From JADFNO01 sp965369945 (lineage in GTDB: Bacteria; Planctomycetota; Phycisphaerae; Phycisphaerales; SM1A02), in assembly GCA_965369945.1 (NCBI GenBank), contig CBDUST010000076.1, forward strand, positions 1 to 15,733: a stretch of DNA of 15,733 bases, given 5' to 3'. Below the pieces are notes generated by a model. It was given only the letters and a program-made list of their open reading frames with translations. It was not told the origin of the DNA and made no database searches. Below, one piece after another: positions 1 to 7,721 of this stretch. Positions within the stretch are counted from its first letter, which is position 1. Each line of letters begins with the position of its first letter. Position numbers and translations under genes: made by a program.

Positions 1-1
1 C

Positions 2-574
2 ATGACATCATCAATGTCTCTGCGCGAGAGTGTGATCGATCTGACGGTGCCGGCCATGCGAATGCACGAATCGTACGCAGCGCAACTGGTACACGATTTG
101 GACGAGGCTGCGATGGATGCCGTCGCCGGGCCCGGTCATGAGAACACACCTCGCTTTACGATCGGACATTTATGTTGCGCCTCAGCGTTGACCGTCTGGT
201 GGCTACAAAACGCTGAAAGCGATGGAGTGGACATCGAAATGGACGTGCCAGCGGGGTACGAAGCGCTCTTTCGCCGAATGGGTCCCGGTGATCGGCGGTT
301 GCCGGAGACAGGTGACGATGGGCCATCGAAGGAAGAGCTGTTGGATGAGTTTCGCCGGCAGCATGATTGCGTCGTGCAGACGCTTCATGAAACACCGGAA
401 GACGTCTTCGCTGTGGTACATGAGTGGAAACTCTCGCACCATTTACCACGAACTGCGGACATCGTTATGTTCCAGTGCTTGCACGAGATGCTGCACCTGG
501 GTCAGCTTGCCTCTTGGCGGCGAGCGATGCGACTCCCTGCGGCGATGGCGCGTATGGCGGAGCTACGCGTATAA
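2..574 (+). CDS. DinB-like (DinB_2 superfamily) protein
   Basis: A 190-residue protein resembling the DinB/YfiT four-helix bundle superfamily, whose members bind a divalent metal through three histidines and often act as thiol-dependent transferases or have no known role. His56 (in FTIGHLC) and the C-terminal pair His161 and His165 in HEMLHLGQLASWRR fit the usual triad, and the last motif is the family's most recognisable element. It is predicted cytoplasmic, with no signal peptide or membrane segment. The first ATG is at base 2, so the ribosome binding site and any upstream start are outside the window; a second ATG lies four codons on. The stop is TAA and no terminator follows closely. The specific function cannot be given; the family call is fairly sure. 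Confidence 0.72.
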   Translation: MTSSMSLRESVIDLTVPAMRMHESYAAQLVHDLDEAAMDAVAGPGHENTPRFTIGHLCCASALTVWWLQNAESDGVDIEMDVPAGYEALFRRMGPGDRRLPETGDDGPSKEELLDEFRRQHDCVVQTLHETPEDVFAVVHEWKLSHHLPRTADIVMFQCLHEMLHLGQLASWRRAMRLPAAMARMAELRV

Positions 575-834
575 CGAGGATGCAGTTGGGGCATGTCGCG
601 CCGGTTGACGTGAGCGATGGTTTGGCGCGGCTGCGCGCGATGCCTTCGGCACCGGGAGCGCGACCACCCCCGGAAACGGTCGCGGCTTTATGTTGCCCAG
701 CCGACGATTGATTGTGATTGGGAAGACGCCGCGTGGGCCGCGGCGGCCAAACGGGAAGATTGGGCGATGGATGGGGTTTGGTGTGCGGGGGCGAACCGGG
801 TTGACACAACCCGGCTCGCTGGGAACTGATGACC

Positions 835-855
835 AACAACGAACAACGAACAACT
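835..855. repeat. Three tandem copies of heptamer AACAACG
   Basis: AACAACG occurs at 835-841 and 842-848, and AACAACT at 849-855. It lies in non-coding DNA about 260 bases after the DinB-like stop. The role is unknown; it may be a simple slippage tract or part of a dispersed genomic repeat. Confidence 0.7.
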
Positions 856-940
856 GATCGTGTTCAGCTTTCGTGCGAAGTGAATCGTGACTGCGGGGCG
901 GGTGTGTTCAGGCGGGGGTTGGGAGAAGAGTCTCGGGGAT

Positions 941-957
941 TCCCGATGGAATCGGGA
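941..957. repeat. Short perfect hairpin, 7-bp arms
   Basis: The arms TCCCGAT and ATCGGGA are separated by GGA. The hairpin lies 36 bases beyond the stop of the minus-strand gene ending at 994, so it could mark the transcript 3' end. It has no T-run, so a rho-independent terminator is not supported. A REP-like dispersed element is an alternative. Confidence 0.45.
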
Positions 958-993
958 CAAGGTCCGTCCCCCGGCTTTGGGGCGGTTGGGGTT

Positions 994-1293
994 CTACTGC
1001 CGAATCATTGTCGGAATCAGTTGGTCGGCATCATCAAATCGGCGTCGGGCTAAGGAAGCATCGAAGTTGTCGGGCAGGTCGTGAGGCTCAAGACGATCCA
1101 ATAGGAAGCTCAGCACGGCGTCAGCGACGGATTGCGGCGCGTCGGAGCCGGTCGCCGACCAGTGGTTGTAGTCAGACCAGGAAAGCTGCATGTTGAATTG
1201 GTGAAGCTTGCCGGTCTTGGGGCCCGGTGTTTGCACACGATAGCTCCACCCGCCGGCTTGTTCGCGCTCCGTGATGATCTCGAAAACGGCCAC
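994..1293 (-). CDS. Small conserved-looking hypothetical protein (99 aa)
   Basis: Not recognised as a named family. The 99-residue protein is soluble, without signal peptide or membrane helix. It looks genuine: an aromatic-rich N-terminal half (GGWSYRV, LSWSDYNHW) reads like beta strands, followed by a helical acidic/basic C-terminal half (AVLSFLLDRLEP, FDASLARRRFDDAD). The overall pattern (H..-LS-x-DY, then a FLL-R-P stretch, then an FD...RF..D end) resembles small uncharacterised proteins of about 90-100 residues in other bacteria, without known role. The GTG start at 1293 is supported by AGGAG (minus strand, 1302-1306) eight bases upstream. It is divergent from the ABC permease gene, with a short shared upstream region. 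Confidence 0.7.
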   Translation of the reverse strand: MAVFEIITEREQAGGWSYRVQTPGPKTGKLHQFNMQLSWSDYNHWSATGSDAPQSVADAVLSFLLDRLEPHDLPDNFDASLARRRFDDADQLIPTMIRQ

Positions 1294-1381
1294 CTTTGGC
1301 GCTCCTATCTGTATACGATTACGTCCTTACTGTACTTGGTCGATGTGACGATGGTTGCTGGGCCAGTTTGAATCTGTGCTT

Positions 1382-2713
1382 ATGACGTTCCTTCTTGAAA
1401 TCCTGCGTCTGGGTCTGAAGAACCTTCGGCTGCACTTGCTGCGCTCGGTGTTGACGAGCCTGGGGATCATCCTCGGTGTGGCGGCGGTGATTGTGATGGT
1501 CTCGATCGGAGAGGGGAACAAGCAGGCGGCGCTAAGGGAAATTGAGGCGCTGGGAGCGACGAATGTAATCGTGCGATCTTCCAAGCCGCCGGAGGCGTCG
1601 ACCTTTGGTGGAGAGGAGCGGTCGTTCGTTGCGGCGTACGGGATCACGCGGCAGGATCTGCGGCGCATCGAACACAATCTCTCGGATGTGACGTACATCG
1701 TTCCGCTGAAGGCCGCGGGCGCTGAGATTTCGTATCAATCACAGCGGATGATCAGCCAGGTGTTCGGCACGACGCCACAGTTGCAGCGGGTTGCGAATCT
1801 TCGGCTCGAGTCGCGCGGCCGGTACATCACCGCAGAGGACATAAGGAACACAACGCCGGTGGCTGTGATCGGATCGGAAGTTGCGCAGAAGTTCTTCAGG
1901 ATGCGCGATCCATTGGGGGCGACGTTCCGAATCGATCAACAAGCGTTTCGCGTGATCGGCGTGATACGGCCGATTGGCCTGGCCGGCGGCGCGAGTTCAC
2001 CGCTGGTGGGTCGAGATTGGAACAAGGACGTGCACATTCCGCTTTCCACGGCCGTGAGCCAATTTGGCGATATTGTCGTGCGCCGACAGTCTGGTTCGTT
2101 CTCCGGGGAAGAGGTTCAGTTTGCGGAGATTTACGTTACTGCCAACTCCACCGAATCGGTCCTCCAAACCGCTGAGCGCGTGAAGCGGCTGATCATGGTG
2201 GGGCACCCGGAGTTCAGCGATGTTCAACTGATCGTGCCATGGGAATTGCTGGAGAACGTCAAGAAAACACAGCTCGTGTGGAACATCGTACTCATCGCGA
2301 TTGCGGCGATCAGTCTCGTCGTCGGCGGTATCGGAATCATGAACATTATGTTGGCATCGGTGACTGAACGGACACGAGAGATCGGCATCCGTCGAGCTTT
2401 GGGCGCGACGCGCAGGCACATTATCGCGCAGTTTATGGTCGAGACGGGAACGCTCACCGCTGTGGGCGGTGTGCTGGGGATATTGTGTGGCGTGGGCGTG
2501 TCGGTGGGACTGAATAGCTTGGTGCCATGGATTCTGAACCTGGCGATGGTTCGCCGGTACTTCGAGACGACGGTGTCATTGGAGACGCAGATCACCACGT
2601 GGTCGATCGTCGTGTCGTTTGTCGTGGCGGCGTTGGTGGGGCTGGTGTTTGGAATCTACCCGGCGGTGCTGGCGAGTCGCCAGGATCCGATTGTCGCGCT
2701 GCGGCACGATTAG
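1382..2713 (+). CDS. MacB/FtsX-type ABC transporter permease
   Basis: Inner-membrane permease of the MacB/LolC/FtsX type, 443 residues from the ATG at 1382. The family works with a LolD/MacB ATPase, and often a MacA-like periplasmic adaptor, to move lipoproteins, peptides or drugs or to transmit force across the envelope. The layout is typical: helix 1 at about 22-42 (LTSLGIILGVAAVIVMVSIGEG), a periplasmic MacB_PCD-like domain at about 45-295, then three helices (about 299-321, 357-380, 405-430). The cytoplasmic loop has TERTREIGIRRALGATRR, the hallmark coupling segment, and the protein ends SRQDPIVALRHD. An in-frame TTG at 1355 would add nine unconvincing residues; neither start has a clear Shine-Dalgarno. 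No ATPase or adaptor gene adjoins it. Its stop lies six bases from the stop of the convergent glycosyltransferase. Confidence 0.9.
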   Translation: MTFLLEILRLGLKNLRLHLLRSVLTSLGIILGVAAVIVMVSIGEGNKQAALREIEALGATNVIVRSSKPPEASTFGGEERSFVAAYGITRQDLRRIEHNLSDVTYIVPLKAAGAEISYQSQRMISQVFGTTPQLQRVANLRLESRGRYITAEDIRNTTPVAVIGSEVAQKFFRMRDPLGATFRIDQQAFRVIGVIRPIGLAGGASSPLVGRDWNKDVHIPLSTAVSQFGDIVVRRQSGSFSGEEVQFAEIYVTANSTESVLQTAERVKRLIMVGHPEFSDVQLIVPWELLENVKKTQLVWNIVLIAIAAISLVVGGIGIMNIMLASVTERTREIGIRRALGATRRHIIAQFMVETGTLTAVGGVLGILCGVGVSVGLNSLVPWILNLAMVRRYFETTVSLETQITTWSIVVSFVVAALVGLVFGIYPAVLASRQDPIVALRHD

Positions 2714-2719
2714 AAGTTG

Positions 2720-4414
2720 TTATTTGGCAGTGCTGGTTGTTGAACGGGCGTAGACCTGCACGCTGCCGTTGTTCCAGTCCACCCATCCCGGGAAATCTTG
2801 TATGGCTTTGTAACCATGCTGTTGTAAGAGTGTGGCGTGATCGGTGCTAAGGTGATTGGGATAGTACAGGATGATCCATTGGGGATGGACATCGTTGAGT
2901 TTTTGGGGCAGGTCGAAGCCGTGTCTGAGGCTGTAGGCTGGTTGGGGCTCGAACAGGTACACGTCCATGACGCGATGCGCCAAGCCGATCACAAGGATCG
3001 AGTCGTTGTCGGTATGTTGTTGGGCGACAAACTCAGCGGCATCGCGCAACGGCTGCTTGGCGGGTCGAACGATGAGGTCGGCGGCGCTGATTGCTACGAC
3101 GACTAGCAAGAGCGATAGTGCGGCGATGGAGTTTCTGCGCCACAGATACTCAATTCCGCCAGCCATGAGGAGCACAGCTCCAGGCAGGCTAAACAAACCG
3201 AAGCGTGCATACATCCACGAGTCAAACAGCGACACGACAACGACCATGAGCGGCAACCCCAACATCGCGACAACCCCGACCTCCCGCAAAAGGGGTCGGG
3301 AGTCATTTTTAGGTTTTGGGGGTGTCGTGGTGAGGCCTATGAGGAGAATCAGCAACCCAGCCCAGGCGGCCCAGGGATACCAGGAGCCGCCCAGTTGCAG
3401 CAATGCGTGCAGGCCTTCGGGTCCCAAGACGCTGGGCTCAGTGCCGCTTGAGGCGACGTAGATGCTCTGAGCGTTTATCAGATCAGGGATCGCCGGTGCA
3501 TAGAGCGCAATGGACAATATGGTTGCGAGTGTCAATGTGAATGCGCCGCGGATCGCCCATCCTGTCTCAGTATGTCGTATAGCGCGCCATATCAACCACA
3601 CCGCGTGTCCGATGGGAACGAATGCGGTGACGAAGTGAGTCCATACGCCTAATGCACAGACGATCGCATAGGCACACCACAGCCATGCTCGATCACGTGT
3701 TCGTGTCGCCACGAGTATCCACGTTGCTGTTGCTGAGAAGCAGATCATCATGCTGTATCCGCGTGCTTCAACGCCTTCCAACACCGCGACGGGAAGTACA
3801 GCCATGAGCAGACCAGCGATGACTGCTTCCCGTCGACCAAGCGTAAGTCGCGCCAGACCATAGATGCCAACGATCGCGCCGAGTGAGAACAACAGCGCCG
3901 GCAAGCGCAGCGCGAGCTCGAACCCGAGCGCCGGCTCAAACAGTTCAACCGCCCACCAACTCAACAGTGTGTGTGCGACATGGTTGGCGGGATCAAACAG
4001 ATTGCCGATAATCGGCCCGGGCCCGTGGATGCCGAAGGAAAACCACGCGGCGATCTCGTCGTACCAAAGGCTCTCGCTAATCCGGGTCATGCGCACCAAC
4101 AGTCCAAGCGAGATCAAGCCTGCCACGATCCATAGGTCCATTGAGCTGGATTTGGCTGAGTTGTCGTGCTTCGGTTGCCGAGTCGGCTCAAGGCGCGTAA
4201 GCAACGATGGAATGGCGATCAACATAACCGCTGCAATGACGAGCATGATCCGCCAAAGCGCTGCACCTTGTCGCGTGACATCCGGGACGGGCGTTCGGCT
4301 TGGATGTGCAAACCACTGGGTCCATTGCTCGACGTTGATGAGACTCCCGAGTAGAACAGCCAACACCGCAATCAACAGGGGCGCAATCAGCCAGCCGTGG
4401 CGTTTGCAGTTCAT
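2720..4414 (-). CDS. GT39/ArnT-like membrane glycosyltransferase
   Basis: A 564-residue polytopic protein with about a dozen hydrophobic segments, resembling the GT-C fold (PMT_2/GT39) enzymes that use polyprenyl-phosphate-linked sugars on the outer face of the membrane. After two N-terminal hydrophobic stretches, the motif RISESLWYDEIAAW places the family's Asp-Glu pair at 119-120 in the first outer loop. It is followed by DPANHVAHTLLSWW, the usual His-containing second motif, and then by FELALRLPALLFSLGA, also typical. The C-terminal 120 residues form a mixed soluble domain. The start ATG overlaps the stop of the upstream oxidoreductase as ATGA (4411-4414), so translation is likely coupled. 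It is the last gene of the unit. Acceptor and sugar are unknown; family call good, substrate not predictable. Confidence 0.85.
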   Translation of the reverse strand: MNCKRHGWLIAPLLIAVLAVLLGSLINVEQWTQWFAHPSRTPVPDVTRQGAALWRIMLVIAAVMLIAIPSLLTRLEPTRQPKHDNSAKSSSMDLWIVAGLISLGLLVRMTRISESLWYDEIAAWFSFGIHGPGPIIGNLFDPANHVAHTLLSWWAVELFEPALGFELALRLPALLFSLGAIVGIYGLARLTLGRREAVIAGLLMAVLPVAVLEGVEARGYSMMICFSATATWILVATRTRDRAWLWCAYAIVCALGVWTHFVTAFVPIGHAVWLIWRAIRHTETGWAIRGAFTLTLATILSIALYAPAIPDLINAQSIYVASSGTEPSVLGPEGLHALLQLGGSWYPWAAWAGLLILLIGLTTTPPKPKNDSRPLLREVGVVAMLGLPLMVVVVSLFDSWMYARFGLFSLPGAVLLMAGGIEYLWRRNSIAALSLLLVVVAISAADLIVRPAKQPLRDAAEFVAQQHTDNDSILVIGLAHRVMDVYLFEPQPAYSLRHGFDLPQKLNDVHPQWIILYYPNHLSTDHATLLQQHGYKAIQDFPGWVDWNNGSVQVYARSTTSTAK

Positions 4415-5862
4415 CCAACCGCCCCGCGATAGCGAAACAGCAAACGCAAAAGTCGCTTGGTTCGATCGCTGAAGAACGACTCGCCGAGATGATCGATCGC
4501 GACGCGGCGATTGATTTCACTGAGCGTGGGGTAGATATGTGTCGGCCCGGCGAGCCGGCCGATCGTCATGCCCCGGCTGATCGCGAGCACATATTCGTGA
4601 ATCAGCTCACCGGCGTGCGGGCCGACGATCTGCGCCCCGATGATCTTCTTGCGCCATCCTCCCTGATAGAGCACTTTGATTTTCCCGGCGGTTGATGATT
4701 CACACAGTGCGCGATCGTTGTCGGCAAACTCCGCCTCGGCGACGCTGTAGTCGATCCCGTTTTGGCGAGCTTGTTTCTCGTTGACGCCCACACTGGCCAG
4801 TTCCGGCTCGGTGTAGGTGCACCAGCCGAAGGCGCGGTAGCTCACTTTCGCCGGCAGCTTGAAGACGATGTTTCGAATGGCGACGCTTGCTTCCAGTGAC
4901 GCGGCATGCGTGAACATCGGTCCGCCGGCACAGTCGCCGACGGCGTAAATGTGCCGCACGCTCGTCTGCATCCGTTTGTTGACGCCGATGCCGCGGCGGT
5001 CGTGATTGATGCCCGCGACATCGAGTTTCAACCCATCGATGCTCGGCTTGCGTCCGACGGCTACGAGAATCTCATCCGCCGCGATCTCATCGTGCTCACC
5101 GCGACATTCCAGGCCGATTCGTTTTTTGCCATTGTGGACGGCAACGTTCGCCGCGGTGCAATTCACGCGCAGATTCACCCCGTCGTGTTTCAGCGCATCG
5201 CATACAATGGCGGACATGTCATCATCTTCCCTGCTCAGTACGCAGTCGGACGATTCGATAAGCGTGACGCTCGTTCCCAAGCGGGCGAATGCTTGGGCCA
5301 TCTCCACGCCGATGGGACCGCCCCCGATTACCGTGAGGCGCTGCGGTTGGGTCTTGAGCGTGAAGACATCTTCGTTGGTGATGTAACCCGCTGCTTTCAG
5401 CCCGTCGATCGGCGGGACTACCGCGCTCGATCCGGTCGCGATGACGATCTTGTTTGCCTTGATATTCTGATCGCCGACGCGCAGCGTATGAGGATCGACG
5501 AACGTTGCGTGAGCTTCGTACACGCTCAAGCCCATCTCGCGGAAGTACGAAGCTGTTTCGTGCTCGCGGATATGGTCTTGGATGGCAGCGATCCGGCGTG
5601 TAATTTGCTCCCAACGAAAGCGCGGCTCCGTTGGCTCGATCGCAAAGCGCTGAGCGTCGCGCATCAGCGCCACGGCGCGGCTCGATGCGATGAGCGCCTT
5701 GCTAGGCACACAACCGAAGTTCAGGCAATCGCCGCCGAAGAGATGCCCTTCGATCAACGCGGTTTTCAATCCGAGCTTGTGAGCGACGATAGCTGCAACG
5801 AGTCCGCCCGAGCCGGCCCCGATTACCGCCAGGTCGTAGTGATCAACTCGGTTCGACGCCAA
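4411..5862 (-). CDS. MerA/Lpd-like FAD-dependent pyridine nucleotide-disulfide oxidoreductase
   Basis: A class I flavoprotein disulfide reductase resembling dihydrolipoamide dehydrogenase and the MerA-like proteins. Seen (numbering from the TTG at 5862, 483 residues): the FAD-binding GAGSGG at 15-20, redox-active Cys46 and Cys51 in GGDCLNFGCVPSK, an NAD(P)H-binding GGGPIGVE at 180-187, the second FAD motif YAVGDC at 306-311, and a C-terminal dimer motif HIYPTLSE at 442-449. It lacks both the N-terminal HMA domain and the C-terminal Cys-Cys pair of true mercuric reductases, so mercury reduction is not supported. Start choice: GTG at 5901 gives 496 residues but overlaps the upstream gene by 59 bases with poor SD spacing. 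TTG at 5862 has GAGAGGGG (5870-5877) well placed, and I prefer it. A quinone, thiol or lipid-linked partner is conceivable given the VTT neighbour. Confidence 0.88.
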   Translation of the reverse strand: MASNRVDHYDLAVIGAGSGGLVAAIVAHKLGLKTALIEGHLFGGDCLNFGCVPSKALIASSRAVALMRDAQRFAIEPTEPRFRWEQITRRIAAIQDHIREHETASYFREMGLSVYEAHATFVDPHTLRVGDQNIKANKIVIATGSSAVVPPIDGLKAAGYITNEDVFTLKTQPQRLTVIGGGPIGVEMAQAFARLGTSVTLIESSDCVLSREDDDMSAIVCDALKHDGVNLRVNCTAANVAVHNGKKRIGLECRGEHDEIAADEILVAVGRKPSIDGLKLDVAGINHDRRGIGVNKRMQTSVRHIYAVGDCAGGPMFTHAASLEASVAIRNIVFKLPAKVSYRAFGWCTYTEPELASVGVNEKQARQNGIDYSVAEAEFADNDRALCESSTAGKIKVLYQGGWRKKIIGAQIVGPHAGELIHEYVLAISRGMTIGRLAGPTHIYPTLSEINRRVAIDHLGESFFSDRTKRLLRLLFRYRGAVG

Positions 5863-6580
5863 GCGCCGGCCCCTCTCGTCGCAGACGGTAGGCGATCGCA
5901 CGCCCCCAATTGCCCAGGGTCGTTCGCGCTACGCCTTGCCGCCAGTGTCGATGATCGATCGTGACCGGGCAATCGACAAACAGCCAACGACCGTAGGGTC
6001 GGCATTGCATCGCCAGCTCCAGGTCCTCCATGCAAGGCTGATTGGGGAAACCGCCGATGTGCGCCACGACGTTCGTTCGCACGAACATGGCTTGGTCGCC
6101 GTAGGGTAGTTGCCATCGTAAGGCGCGAAAACGATTGCCGTGCTCGACCATCCTGAACCTGAATCGTGGATCATCGATCACGTGTCCGAGCACGCCGCCG
6201 ACGGCGCGCGGATGCGCTACCAAGGATTCGACGATCGCCTTGCGCGCGTCACAACGAAATCGCATGTCTGCATGGGCGATCAACACGACATCGACGTGAT
6301 CGCATAATGCTTCGTACCCCCCTGCAACCGCATATCCACGGTGCCGTTCACTGTAGCGCAGGACACGCGCGCCGGACCGCTGGGCGATCGATGCAGTTTC
6401 GTCGGTAGACGCAGCATCAACAACGATGATTTTATCAGCGTGAGCTTGAAACGTCGCAAGACTTGCAAGACATGGGCCGATGTTGCTCGCTTCATTGAAA
6501 GCGGGGATCACAACACCGATGCGCAGTAATCGTCTAGGCTGGATCGTCGCGCCTTGCAGTTTGGAGGTTCGTTTGTCCAC
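5843..6580 (-). CDS. Family 2 glycosyltransferase (TIGR04283-like)
   Basis: A 245-residue GT-A glycosyltransferase without membrane helices. Motifs seen: the nucleotide-sugar start VVIPAFNE (23-30), VVDAASTDET (53-62), a DXD-equivalent AHAD (102-105), GDQAMFVR (161-168), the acceptor-site MEDLEL (184-189), and a C-terminal HRHWRQGVARTTLGNW. The GDQAMF...MEDLEL...RTTL-NW order resembles the TIGR04283 group (rSAM/selenodomain-associated transferase 2). The GTG start at 6580 overlaps the VTT gene by 47 bases, with a weak GGAA upstream; the conserved domain begins 20 residues in, so a later start is possible. Its stop overlaps the next gene. It presumably makes a glycosylated lipid or other envelope intermediate; donor and acceptor are unknown. 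Confidence 0.88.
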   Translation of the reverse strand: MDKRTSKLQGATIQPRRLLRIGVVIPAFNEASNIGPCLASLATFQAHADKIIVVDAASTDETASIAQRSGARVLRYSERHRGYAVAGGYEALCDHVDVVLIAHADMRFRCDARKAIVESLVAHPRAVGGVLGHVIDDPRFRFRMVEHGNRFRALRWQLPYGDQAMFVRTNVVAHIGGFPNQPCMEDLELAMQCRPYGRWLFVDCPVTIDHRHWRQGVARTTLGNWGRAIAYRLRREGPALGVEPS

Positions 6581-7313
6581 GCATCTTGTTCCAGGATCGT
6601 TTTGCCACGACTGCGGCTGTCAGCATAACGATTAGGGCCACGGCGAACCCTCCTACGATCGGCCAGGGAACCGCGCCTTGGCGAATCGCCCCGAATGTAC
6701 CGGTGACGCCCAGCACGTAGAAGGCCGTGGCCGGCACCATGCAAACCCATGATGCGAGCAAATACTTCCAGAATCCGACACGAGTGAGCCCGAATCCATA
6801 ATTCAGCAGGTTGTATGGGATGATCGGCAAGAGGCGGGTGATGGCGACAACCCATACGCCGTGCGTCTCGGTGGCTCGATCGAGCTTTGCAAACGCCTCG
6901 CGCCGCGCCGCCCAAGTCCCAATGGAGTCTCGGGCGAATCGTCGGGCTATGAGGAAGCACGCAGCCGCCCCGAGCGTCGATCCTGCCGACACACTGGCCA
7001 GCGCTATCCACGGTGAGGACGCAAACACCGATGCGCCGACCAACGTGATAGGCGTGCCCGGCAAACCTGCGATTGTCCACAGGATGTACATCATCACGTA
7101 CGCCAGCGGTCCCCACGGTCCCATCGACTGGATCGTCTGCTGGACCCATTCGAGCGCGGGTCGAAGTTCTTGTCGAAAGGTCAATCCAAGCCCGATCGCG
7201 AGGCCAACAACCGCGAGAAGACCGATTGCCCGCCAAGGAATTCGCGCGCGCGTTGACCCAGTGATCTGCTTCGTGTCAGTGGTCATCCGCCCAATCGTAT
7301 GGCGTTCGGCCAC
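6534..7313 (-). CDS. TVP38/TMEM64 (VTT domain) membrane protein
   Basis: A 259-residue integral membrane protein of the DedA/VTT superfamily, whose members include lipid scramblases and undecaprenyl-phosphate or phospholipid flippases. One N-terminal helix (about 29-47) precedes the VTT core (about 68-205). The core has the re-entrant loop motif AGLPGTPITLVGASVF, a basic cytoplasmic stretch, and the diagnostic second half RLLPIIPYNLLNYGFG (160-175) followed by VGFWKYLLASW. A last helix sits near 218-237. The GTG start at 7313 has GGAG six bases upstream and is preferred; an ATG nine codons later (7286) is the alternative. The gene begins 21 bases after the preceding gene and overlaps the glycosyltransferase. 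VTT proteins are known in fusion with MerA-like oxidoreductases, which supports a shared role with the gene two positions downstream. Confidence 0.9.
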   Translation of the reverse strand: MAERHTIGRMTTDTKQITGSTRARIPWRAIGLLAVVGLAIGLGLTFRQELRPALEWVQQTIQSMGPWGPLAYVMMYILWTIAGLPGTPITLVGASVFASSPWIALASVSAGSTLGAAACFLIARRFARDSIGTWAARREAFAKLDRATETHGVWVVAITRLLPIIPYNLLNYGFGLTRVGFWKYLLASWVCMVPATAFYVLGVTGTFGAIRQGAVPWPIVGGFAVALIVMLTAAVVAKRSWNKMRGQTNLQTARRDDPA

Positions 7314-7334
7314 CGCGCGCTCCGGGGGCTTGTT

Positions 7335-7721
7335 CTAGCTGCGTCGGAATTCCTCGGCACTGAGGTGCCGATGCTCAGCTTGTTTGTAGCGCAGCTTGAT
7401 GAGCGGCGTGAAACCGATTATCAACACCGTGACAATTGCGCCGGAAAACAGTAGGGGGTACCACACGCCGTACGGTTGACCGGCTATAAGCGCCGTCACG
7501 CCTGCCGCGAGCACGCCCAGTCCGAGCAACAAGGAAAACCAGTGAAGTCCATAGACCAAGCCCTTGGCTTTGCCGCGCGGAGCGCAGACGCCGACCACTG
7601 TGCCGTACACGCCGCCGAGCAAGCCGACGCCTCCACCGAGGAGGCCCCCGACCAATCCCCAGTTTTCAAACCACGGCTGAACCGCCGCGAGCAGACCGAT
7701 CATGTTTGGTTCACTCATCAT
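7335..7721 (-). CDS. Small membrane protein co-transcribed with DUF2089 regulator
   Basis: Not recognised as a named family. The 128-residue protein has three or four hydrophobic segments: a glycine-rich one with GLVGGLLGGGVGLLGGVYGT (about residues 23-45), WFSLLLGLGVLAAGVTALIAG (about 61-81), and WYPLLFSGAIVTVLIIGF (about 86-104). It ends in a charged cytoplasmic-type tail (KLRYKQAEHRHLSAEEF). The start is one of two adjacent ATGs (7721 or 7718); the first forms an ATGA overlap with the upstream stop, and GGAG lies six bases before it. Extending the frame upstream to 8057 would only give out-of-frame translation of the DUF2089 gene, so that longer reading is rejected. It may be a sensor, or a target of the adjacent regulator; this is inference. 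Confidence 0.8.
   Translation of the reverse strand: MMSEPNMIGLLAAVQPWFENWGLVGGLLGGGVGLLGGVYGTVVGVCAPRGKAKGLVYGLHWFSLLLGLGVLAAGVTALIAGQPYGVWYPLLFSGAIVTVLIIGFTPLIKLRYKQAEHRHLSAEEFRRS

Larger units (their letters stand above)
575..993. other. Gene-poor gap with short repeats
   Basis: No convincing coding frame is seen between the DinB-like gene and the small minus-strand gene; open frames here have low-complexity, Arg/Pro/Ala-rich translations. The gap holds three tandem copies of the heptamer AACAACG (835-855, last base of the third copy changed). It also holds a short hairpin, TCCCGAT-gga-ATCGGGA (941-957), and a GC-rich inverted repeat GCCGCG-tgggc-CGCGGC (728-744). None is followed by a T-run, so none is called as an intrinsic terminator. 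Confidence 0.6.

Noticed and set aside
465..853. Minus-strand frames in the gap after the DinB-like gene
   Set aside because: They are rich in Pro, Arg and Ala, overlap the DinB-like gene in part, and have no domain or ribosome binding site.
3864..4472. Plus-strand 202-residue frame opposite the GT39-like gene
   Set aside because: Antisense to an evident membrane glycosyltransferase; Ser/Asn-rich translation without a domain.
4411..5862. Calling the oxidoreductase a mercuric reductase (merA) with a mer operon
   Set aside because: No HMA domain, no C-terminal Cys pair, and no merR, merT or merP nearby.
4906..5964. Long plus-strand open frame (352 residues) opposite the MerA-like gene
   Set aside because: It is antisense to a clearly conserved oxidoreductase, and its translation has no recognisable domain. 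It is a product of GC-rich codon bias.
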